A program made the translations under genes and the position numbers. A DNA stretch of 20,294 nucleotides from CAZGZD01 sp964530005 (GTDB lineage: Bacteria > Patescibacteriota > Microgenomatia > UBA1406 > GWC2-37-13), in the NCBI GenBank assembly GCA_964530005.1, contig CAZGZD010000020.1:1-20294 (forward strand), read 5' to 3'. The notes beneath the pieces are model-generated. The model saw nothing but the letters and a program-made list of their open reading frames with translations. It was not told the DNA's origin and searched no databases. Positions 15,173-20,294 of the stretch are shown in pieces. Within the stretch, counting starts at the first letter, position 1. Every line of letters begins with the position of its first letter.

Positions 15173-15200
15173 TTGGTTTTGAGCTTGATCGCGGTATAAT
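15173..15200 (+). promoter_or_regulatory. Promoter of the sufU-fdx-kor unit, predicted leaderless
   Basis: TTGGTT (15173-15178), a 16-base spacer and perfect TATAAT (15195-15200), with the sufU ATG only five bases later at 15206. The predicted transcription start falls at the start codon. Confidence 0.6.
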
Positions 15201-15205
15201 AAGAT

Positions 15206-15586
15206 ATGTCCTCAATATATCAAGAGATCATACTTGATCATTATCATGCGCCTCGGAATCATGGTACTTTAGCTGGTCCGACTCACAGTGCTACAGTAAG
15301 CAATCCTTTATGTGGGGATGTTCTGACTTGCCAGCTTGACGTAAAAGATGGAGTCGTTGTGGAGGTGCGATTTAGTGGAGAAGGTTGTGCGCTATCACAG
15401 GCTTCAGCATATATACTCTCTGAATTTGTGCTCAAAAAAAGCCTTGCGGAGTTGATAAAAATGGATAAAAACGCTATGATTGATTTGATTGGGATTGCGA
15501 CCGGTCCGACGAGACTTAAATGCCTCCTTTTATCATATGAGGCGCTACAGCGGGCAATAAAAATACAAAAGAATGACAAAGCTTAA
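15206..15586 (+). CDS. SufU/IscU-family Fe-S scaffold or sulfur acceptor
   Basis: Accepts sulfur from SufS and either builds clusters or relays sulfur to SufB. The 126-residue protein has the three conserved cysteines C36 (NPLCGD, with Asp38), C61 (SGEGCALS.AS) and C106 (P-TRLKC). The PxRxKCxxL context and lack of a His before C106 resemble SufU. However, the 45-residue gap between the second and third cysteines matches IscU (about 43) rather than Gram-positive SufU (about 62), so the usual SufU insertion is missing. It is the first gene of a unit with ferredoxin and KorAB and overlaps the ferredoxin gene by 14 bases. It is separated from sufS by the surface protein gene. The start is supported by the promoter. 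Confident as a U-type scaffold; the precise role is less sure. Confidence 0.9.
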   Translation: MSSIYQEIILDHYHAPRNHGTLAGPTHSATVSNPLCGDVLTCQLDVKDGVVVEVRFSGEGCALSQASAYILSEFVLKKSLAELIKMDKNAMIDLIGIATGPTRLKCLLLSYEALQRAIKIQKNDKA

Positions 15587-15845
15587 AGATCCACAAAAGC
15601 CATCGGGACCTGTCACTGTTCGTGATCTTCGTGTATGGGTTGATCGAGACCTGTGTATTGGTGCCGCAACATGTGCAGCAGTGGCGCAGCGAGCATTTAC
15701 ACTCGATGGCGAAGCTAAAGCGGTATTTTTGGACACGACTGATGAAGAGATAGACGAAGCTCTTATCGAGGCAGCAAAGGCTTGTCCCACAGCTGCCATA
15801 TATATCGAAAATAAAAAAGATGGAAAGCGCATATTCCCAAAATAG
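15573..15845 (+). CDS. Small ferredoxin with three cluster cysteines
   Basis: Low-potential electron carrier, 90 residues, probably the electron acceptor of the adjacent KorAB enzyme. The cluster motif reads VDRDLCIGAATC...AF..., with C28 and C34, and later ACPTAAI with C71. The position where the second cysteine of CxxCxxC normally lies is Ala31. Known family members with CxxA/HxxC, such as actinobacterial P450-linked ferredoxins, hold a [3Fe-4S] cluster, so that is the likely cofactor, though an exchangeable fourth ligand is possible. There is only one cluster site. The gene overlaps sufU by 14 bases and the next small gene by 26 bases, implying coupled translation. No Shine-Dalgarno sequence is seen. 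Confidence 0.9.
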   Translation: MTKLKDPQKPSGPVTVRDLRVWVDRDLCIGAATCAAVAQRAFTLDGEAKAVFLDTTDEEIDEALIEAAKACPTAAIYIENKKDGKRIFPK

Positions 15846-15981
15846 CAAGACTCAGGATGTATCGGGCGACAATAGCCGAATCTGTCCGTCATGCGGGTTT
15901 AAGACTTTGAAGGGTATGGCAGGTGGGGTAGACGCCCATTGTGCAAACTGTGGATACAAGGATCCATGTTGTTATGACTAA
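15820..15981 (+). CDS. 53-residue zinc-ribbon-like cysteine-rich protein
   Basis: A small gene that is easy to miss, starting inside the ferredoxin gene and ending 11 bases before korA. The product has a polar N-terminus (about 1-20), then CPSCG (22-26) and CANCG (41-45), giving a two-knuckle CxxC...CxxC zinc or iron site, and ends KDPCCYD with a further Cys pair (50-51). I do not recognise it. Support for coding is the motif spacing, the tight fit between two genes, the stop just before korA, and no alternative feature in this gap. It may be a rubredoxin-like or zinc-ribbon accessory to the oxidoreductase, or a metal-binding protein for the suf/kor unit. Function unknown. Confidence 0.72.
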   Translation: MESAYSQNSKTQDVSGDNSRICPSCGFKTLKGMAGGVDAHCANCGYKDPCCYD

Positions 15982-15992
15982 TAAATAATACT

Positions 15993-17717
15993 ATGAATTT
16001 TTTATGGAAAGTCGGTGGTGAAGCAGGGTATGGAATTGTCACAACCGGCCTCACTTTCTCAAAGATCGCGACACGCTCAGGATATCATGCATTTGGATAT
16101 GTGGAGTATCCGTCACTGATTCGAGGGGGGCATAATACATTCGAGGTGCAGGTGTCAGATGATCCCGTATTATCGACGAAAAAGACAATCGATCTCTTGG
16201 TTTGCCTGAACAAAGATTCGTACGAGTTGCACAAAGACCGCCTTACGCTAACAAGCATTGTCGTATATGACGCTACAGAATTTGATTTTAAAGACGATGT
16301 GGTGAAGATCGAGCTTCCATTCGGTCAATTTTTGCAGGATAAGACAAAGGCACCAAAGATGATGGGCAATACCATAGCACTCGGCGCAAGTATCGCGCTT
16401 ATGGGTGGAGATATCAAAGTTTTAGATGACATACTGGCCAAGGAATTTGAGAGAAAAGGGGAGAAAGTCGTGATCTATAATCAGGAGCTTGCGCATATGG
16501 GATATGATCATATTGTGGCACATCATAAAGACAAATGCCAGTCAATACTTGTTAAAAAAGACTCCACTCCCGCGCGTGTTGTGATCACGGCAAATGATGC
16601 ATTTAGTCTGGCTGCCACAATTGCCGACTGCCGATTGTATGCAGCATATCCGATGAGCCCTTCATCGACTGTACTTTCCACTCTTGCTGCTTGGGAGAAG
16701 GCGACTGGTATGATTGTTCGTCACCCTGAGGATGAGATAGCAGCCATAAACAATGCGCTTGGCGCCTCAGCTATGGGCGTTCGTGCAGCTGTGGGTACAT
16801 CGGGTGGCGGATTTGCTCTCATGGTGGAGTCGGTGTCCCTTGCTGGTATAGCCGAGCTTCCTGTTGTGATATTTGTTGCACAGCGCCCTGGTCCGGCCAC
16901 AGGCTTGCCCACATGGACCGAGGCAGCTGATCTTTTGTTTGCTGTATTCTCAGGACACGGTGAGTTTCCCAAGATTGTACTGGCCCCAGGGGATGCTCAG
17001 GAGATGCTTGAGATAAGCGCCGAAGCTTTCAATCTGGCCGATATCTATCAGACTCCCGTTATCGTACTTTCAGATAAGTTCATAAGTGAATCGAACTACT
17101 CAGTTGACCGTGAACTTGTAGATACTTTCAGTCGCACCTTTGTCGTTGATCGTGGTAAGACAGTAGCCAATACGGGCGCCAAGTACTTGCGGTATGCAAA
17201 CAGCGAAGATGGAATCTCAACAAGACTTATCCCGGGTCAGCGGGGTATTTACTACCAAAGCAACAGCTACGAGCACGAGGAGAACAGCCATAATACAGAG
17301 GACCCAGATACCCGCCGTATGCAGGTTGATAAGCGCAGTCGTAAAGCCGCTACATATCTCGCGAAGCATTTTGCACGACCCAAGATTTATGGGGATATCG
17401 ACAAATCCGATATTGTATTTGTCTCGTGGGGAGGTACAAAAGGCCCGATCATCGATGCTCAGAAAATACTGAAAAACGAACACAAGATTGAGACTTCATT
17501 TATTCATTTTACCTACCTTTACCCACTTGATAGTAAAAAGATAAGTTCGCTTTTTGACAAAAAGAAGCGCTACGTCGTAGTTGAGAATAATTCAGAGGGT
17601 CAGTTTGCCAAGCTTCTGAGGATGCAGACGGGTATCAACCTGGAAGAAAAGCTACTAAAATATGATGGTAGGCCTATTTTTCCCGGGGATGTGGTCGGGT
17701 ATATTACTAAAAGCTGA
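15993..17717 (+). CDS. korA: 2-oxoacid:acceptor oxidoreductase, fused gamma-alpha subunit
   Basis: Large subunit of a 2-oxoacid:ferredoxin oxidoreductase, which oxidatively decarboxylates a 2-oxoacid to acyl-CoA and reduces ferredoxin. The 574 residues hold an N-terminal gamma domain (1 to about 185, starting WKVGGEAGYGIVTTG, with YPSLIRGGHN) fused to the alpha domain (from about 190: YAAYPMSPSSTVLSTLA, HPEDEIAAINNALGASAMG, GTSGGGFALM and the PGPATGLPTW segment). The C-terminal domain (about 460-574) carries FVSWGGTKGP and VVENNSEGQ, as usual for the KorA form. No delta (two-cluster) subunit is nearby, so the small ferredoxin at 15573 is the likely electron partner. Whether 2-oxoglutarate, pyruvate or another oxoacid is the substrate cannot be told from sequence by eye. 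It lies 15 bases before korB. Confidence 0.93.
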   Translation: MNFLWKVGGEAGYGIVTTGLTFSKIATRSGYHAFGYVEYPSLIRGGHNTFEVQVSDDPVLSTKKTIDLLVCLNKDSYELHKDRLTLTSIVVYDATEFDFKDDVVKIELPFGQFLQDKTKAPKMMGNTIALGASIALMGGDIKVLDDILAKEFERKGEKVVIYNQELAHMGYDHIVAHHKDKCQSILVKKDSTPARVVITANDAFSLAATIADCRLYAAYPMSPSSTVLSTLAAWEKATGMIVRHPEDEIAAINNALGASAMGVRAAVGTSGGGFALMVESVSLAGIAELPVVIFVAQRPGPATGLPTWTEAADLLFAVFSGHGEFPKIVLAPGDAQEMLEISAEAFNLADIYQTPVIVLSDKFISESNYSVDRELVDTFSRTFVVDRGKTVANTGAKYLRYANSEDGISTRLIPGQRGIYYQSNSYEHEENSHNTEDPDTRRMQVDKRSRKAATYLAKHFARPKIYGDIDKSDIVFVSWGGTKGPIIDAQKILKNEHKIETSFIHFTYLYPLDSKKISSLFDKKKRYVVVENNSEGQFAKLLRMQTGINLEEKLLKYDGRPIFPGDVVGYITKS

Positions 17718-17732
17718 TAAAGAAAATAAATT

Positions 17733-18590
17733 ATGAAAGGCGCAAATAAAGATTTTTTTGGAGAGACTCCGACATGGTGCTCAGGATGTGGGGATTTCCC
17801 GATTCGTATGGGGCTTGCCTCTGCACTCACACAACTTGGTCATGATCCATCATCAGTATTTATCATCTTTGGTATAGGTTGCTCCGGCAATATGAACGAC
17901 TTCTTGAATGCATACGCTATGCATCCATTGCACGGGCGGTCTGTGGCCAATGCTGTCGGTGCCAAGCTGGCCAATCACAAAATGCCGGTAATTGTCGTGG
18001 CGGGGGATGGCGATTGTTATGGCGAGGGTGGCAATCACCTACTGCATGCTCTGCGCGGCAATCACGATATCACTGTGATCGTGCATGATAATCGGGTCTA
18101 TGGCCTCACTACCGGTCAGGTCGCGCCAACTGCAAAAGAGGGCGATATATCAAAATCCACTCCAGCCGGTATCATTGAGAGGCCAGTGAATCCACTCACT
18201 CTTGGTATTACACAGGGGGCATCATATGTAGCTCAGGGCTTTTCTGGTGAACTGGCTCAGCTGACTGATCTTATACGCGGCGGGATTGAGCACAAGGGAT
18301 TTTCGCTTATCAATATCCTCCAGCCCTGTGTGACCTTCAATCGAGTCAGTACGTACCAATATTATCTGAAGAATGCGTACAAACTGCCGGAAAATTATAA
18401 TCCTGACGACCATGATATGGCTCTTCTTAAGGCGTGCGAGCTTGATCGCGAGAAATTCCCACTGGGTGTGATCTATAAGACAGACAAACCCAGCTACCAC
18501 GCGCGAGTAGCTGAACTTGAGGGGAAAGATTCGTTGATTTCCCGAGAAAGATTCACAGACTTTGATGGTATCATTAGTCAGTTTGTATAA
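17733..18590 (+). CDS. korB: 2-oxoacid:acceptor oxidoreductase, beta subunit (TPP-binding)
   Basis: Thiamine-diphosphate and [4Fe-4S]-binding subunit paired with KorA. The 285-residue length is normal for KorB. Four cysteines fit the proximal cluster: C16 and C19 (TWCSGCGDF), C50 (GIGCSG) and C199 (LQPCVTF). The TPP and Mg site is GDGDCYGEGGNH (91-102) with HDNRVYGLTTGQ (118-129) following. The C-terminal third, about residues 205-285, is the usual KorB extension. Together with KorA, the ferredoxin and the SUF genes, it makes a compact redox and cofactor unit. The start at 17733 has only AT-rich sequence upstream. The stop codon touches an inverted repeat that may end the transcript. Confidence 0.95.
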   Translation: MKGANKDFFGETPTWCSGCGDFPIRMGLASALTQLGHDPSSVFIIFGIGCSGNMNDFLNAYAMHPLHGRSVANAVGAKLANHKMPVIVVAGDGDCYGEGGNHLLHALRGNHDITVIVHDNRVYGLTTGQVAPTAKEGDISKSTPAGIIERPVNPLTLGITQGASYVAQGFSGELAQLTDLIRGGIEHKGFSLINILQPCVTFNRVSTYQYYLKNAYKLPENYNPDDHDMALLKACELDREKFPLGVIYKTDKPSYHARVAELEGKDSLISRERFTDFDGIISQFV

Positions 18591-18616
18591 TATCGATACA
18601 AATACTTGTACGATAT
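18590..18616 (+). terminator. Hairpin directly after korB, possible transcript end
   Basis: ATATCG-a-TACAA-atac-TTGTA-CGATAT forms an 11-pair stem with one bulged A and a four-base loop, starting at the korB stop codon. There is no following T-run, so it is not a classic intrinsic terminator; it could stabilise the mRNA 3' end. The downstream lon gene has its own promoter, which fits a boundary here. Confidence 0.4.
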
Positions 18617-18657
18617 ATTAGCTTTGGACTATTGTAACAATTAATATTTAAGTTCGC

Positions 18658-18686
18658 TTGACAGTTAGCAGAGTATTTGCTATACT
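18658..18686 (+). promoter_or_regulatory. Near-consensus lon promoter
   Basis: Perfect TTGACA (18658-18663), a 17-base spacer and TATACT (18681-18686) with TGC in the extended -10 position (18678-18680). The ATG is ten bases after the -10, so the leader is at most about four bases. Confidence 0.78.
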
Positions 18687-18691
18687 GCTAA
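18665..18691. promoter_or_regulatory. CIRCE-like inverted repeat (candidate HrcA operator) on the lon promoter
   Basis: TTAGCAGAG-N9-TACTGCTAA: two nine-base arms around a nine-base spacer. The outer TTAGCA/TGCTAA halves and the 9-9-9 geometry are those of CIRCE (TTAGCACTC-N9-GAGTGCTAA). The perfectly inverted part is seven bases each side (TTAGCAG/CTGCTAA); the inner arm bases differ from consensus. It covers the spacer and the whole -10, an ideal place for a repressor. hrcA is not in the window. Confidence 0.6.
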
Positions 18692-18696
18692 TACAT

Positions 18697-20294
18697 ATGA
18701 CATTATCATACGGAGCCTTAGAACAGTCCGATTATCCACTCGTAGCTATACGGGAAGGGATAGTATTTCCAGGAACTGAGAATGCACTTGTTTTTGGAAG
18801 ACAGAAAAGTGTGCTTGCTATAAATCATGCGCTCACTCGAGATAAGAAGATAGTACTCGTGATGCAAAAAGATAGCAAGCTCGATGATCCGGCAGCAGAT
18901 GAGCTTTATAAGGTCGGAGTTGTGGCAACAATTGAGAAAGTGATAACTGGAGAGAAAGGAGAGATCAGCGCACTTGTCAAAGGTCAGCACAAGGTACAAA
19001 TATTACGGTATACAGTGGAAGATCCATATTTTGCTGTCTCTGTCGTTGAGATTCCAGAAGAGGCGATAGACGACGATGAGATTCAGGCAATGGTCAAGCA
19101 TATTGCTGCGCAAATTAAGCGTGCAATCAATCTTGGAAAGACTGTGGACTTCATATTCCTCGCAAATATCCTCAATATCACATCTCCCCTGCATTTCTCA
19201 AACCAAGTCGCTATGGTACTTGATCTTAAAGAAGAAGAGAGACAGGATCTACTTGAAGAGGGAGATCTAAAAGCGCGCCTTAAAAAAGAGGTAAAGTACA
19301 TAAATCGAGAGATGCGCATACTTGAGATTGAGCAGAATATATCGTCAAAGACTCAGAAGAAGCTTGAGCAGGGGATGAAAGATGCATTCCTGCGAGAGAA
19401 GATGAAGGCTATTGAGGAAGAGCTGGGAGCAAAAGGGGAAGATAGTGAGGTAAATGAATATCGAGTAAAGATTAAAAAAGCAGGTATGCCCAAAGACGTT
19501 GAGGAAAAAGCGACTAAGGAGCTCAAGCGCTTGGGGCAGATGTCCCAATACAATCCAGAATCGTCCTACGTACGCACATATCTGGACTGGCTAGTTGACT
19601 TGCCATGGAAAGCTACCTCAAAGGGCAACGTTGATATTAAAAAAGCGGAGCAGATTCTGAACGATGATCATTATGGACTGAAAAAAATCAAAGAGCGCAT
19701 TCTTGAATATTTGGCCGTAATTGAGCTTAGAAAGCAAAAGGATGGCAAAAAGAAGTCGCCTTCGAAAGAAGAAGACGGGGGTCGTAAGGGTCGTCAGCCC
19801 ACAATCTTGTGTTTTGTCGGACCACCTGGTGTGGGTAAGACATCCTTGGGGCGCTCTATTGCTGATGCACTGAATCGAAAGTTTGTGAAGATATCGCTTG
19901 GTGGAATCCGTGATGAGGCAGAGATCCGTGGTCACAGACGTACATATGTGGGAGCACTTCCAGGGCGTATGATTCAAGGAATCAAGCAGGCAGGTGAGCG
20001 AAATCCTGTATTTATGTTGGACGAGATCGATAAGCTTGGACGAGATTATCGAGGCGACCCATCGTCTGCACTTCTTGAAGCCCTTGACCCACAACAAAAT
20101 CATGCTTTCTCAGACAATTATCTTGAGGTGCCGTATGATCTGAGCGATGTGTTTTTTATAACAACGGCCAATATGTTGGATACAATACCTTCCGCTCTTC
20201 TGGACCGACTCGAGGTTGTTCACTTTGCAGGATATACAGAGGATGAGAAATTCAATATAGCCAAGAAATATCTTGTCAAAAAGCAACTTTCAGC
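18697..20294 (+). CDS. lon: ATP-dependent protease Lon, partial (C-terminus cut by window edge)
   Basis: AAA+ serine protease that degrades misfolded and short-lived regulatory cytoplasmic proteins. 532 residues are visible of about 780-800. The N-terminal substrate-binding domain spans about 10-200 (YPLVAIREGIVFPGTENALVFGR at its start), followed by a helical, charged region, then the ATPase: Walker A GPPGVGKT (375-382), the ISLGGIRDEAEIRGHRRTY segment typical of Lon, and Walker B VFMLDEIDK (438-446), then SSALLEALDPQQN. The Ser-Lys protease domain lies beyond the edge. Between ELRKQ and the Walker A strand is a Lys/Glu/Gly-rich segment of about 20 residues (about 348-367) in place of the short usual linker. 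The promoter and the CIRCE-like operator suggest heat-shock control. Confidence 0.95.
   Translation, partial: MTLSYGALEQSDYPLVAIREGIVFPGTENALVFGRQKSVLAINHALTRDKKIVLVMQKDSKLDDPAADELYKVGVVATIEKVITGEKGEISALVKGQHKVQILRYTVEDPYFAVSVVEIPEEAIDDDEIQAMVKHIAAQIKRAINLGKTVDFIFLANILNITSPLHFSNQVAMVLDLKEEERQDLLEEGDLKARLKKEVKYINREMRILEIEQNISSKTQKKLEQGMKDAFLREKMKAIEEELGAKGEDSEVNEYRVKIKKAGMPKDVEEKATKELKRLGQMSQYNPESSYVRTYLDWLVDLPWKATSKGNVDIKKAEQILNDDHYGLKKIKERILEYLAVIELRKQKDGKKKSPSKEEDGGRKGRQPTILCFVGPPGVGKTSLGRSIADALNRKFVKISLGGIRDEAEIRGHRRTYVGALPGRMIQGIKQAGERNPVFMLDEIDKLGRDYRGDPSSALLEALDPQQNHAFSDNYLEVPYDLSDVFFITTANMLDTIPSALLDRLEVVHFAGYTEDEKFNIAKKYLVKKQLS

Noticed and set aside
18631..18641. Palindrome ATTGTAACAAT upstream of the lon -35
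   Set aside because: It is a perfect 11-base palindrome, but a single short AT-rich one is expected by chance; there is no second copy or known regulator match.
19618..20103. Open frame of 161 codons on the minus strand within lon
   Set aside because: It is antisense to the conserved ATPase core of Lon and has no independent support.

Overview
The window is dense bacterial DNA using the standard code: TGA ends ftsH, tsaD and others, so this is not the TGA-as-glycine code of Gracilibacteria. Several traits together point to a Patescibacteria (Candidate Phyla Radiation) genome. These are moderate AT richness, tiny intergenic gaps, four-base gene overlaps, shortened or fused core proteins (half-length SufD, TsaC-TsaE fusion, CvpA-CAP fusion, stand-alone 5'-3' exonuclease), Thr-Pro spacer proteins, and a two-subunit 2-oxoacid:ferredoxin oxidoreductase beside a minimal ferredoxin. 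A Microgenomates- or Dojkabacteria-like host is a guess from style; no rRNA is present to settle it. I saw no tRNA, rRNA, transposase gene or CRISPR array, and no gene-free stretch over 300 bases.

Layout. 1-1772 (minus): glmS, cut by the left edge, and a small membrane protein. 1828-3386 (plus): a CvpA-CAP fusion and an orphan protein. 3383-6231 (minus): ftsH translationally coupled to a 5'-3' exonuclease with a C-terminal clamp-binding-like peptide. 6285-8535 (plus): the tRNA t6A genes tsaC-tsaE (fused) and tsaD, separated by a 98-bp structured repeat. 8530-9354 (minus): a possible helix-turn-helix protein, divergent from the iron-sulfur genes. 9467-13575 (plus): sufC-sufB-mini sufD-sufS, with the second copy of the repeat between sufD and sufS. 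13648-15147 (plus): a membrane-anchored, cysteine-rich protein with three knottin-like modules and Thr-Pro linkers. 15206-18590 (plus): sufU, a three-cysteine ferredoxin, a 53-residue zinc-ribbon-like protein, korA and korB. 18697-end (plus): lon, cut by the right edge, behind a promoter carrying a CIRCE-like operator.

How the parts work together. The centre is an iron-sulfur block: SufS supplies persulfide sulfur, SufU or SufBCD build clusters, and the adjacent ferredoxin and KorB are cluster-requiring clients. The other genes cover protein quality control (ftsH, lon), tRNA modification (tsaC-E, tsaD), cell envelope precursor synthesis (glmS) and surface proteins.

Regulation. Nearly every transcription-unit start has a recognisable -10 hexamer only about 4-11 bases before the start codon, so the predicted transcripts are leaderless or nearly so, and internal genes lack clear Shine-Dalgarno sequences. 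The most striking regulatory site is the 9-N9-9 inverted repeat between the lon -35 and -10, which has the geometry of the HrcA/CIRCE heat-shock operator. The most unusual elements are the paired intergenic repeat and the knottin-like surface protein.
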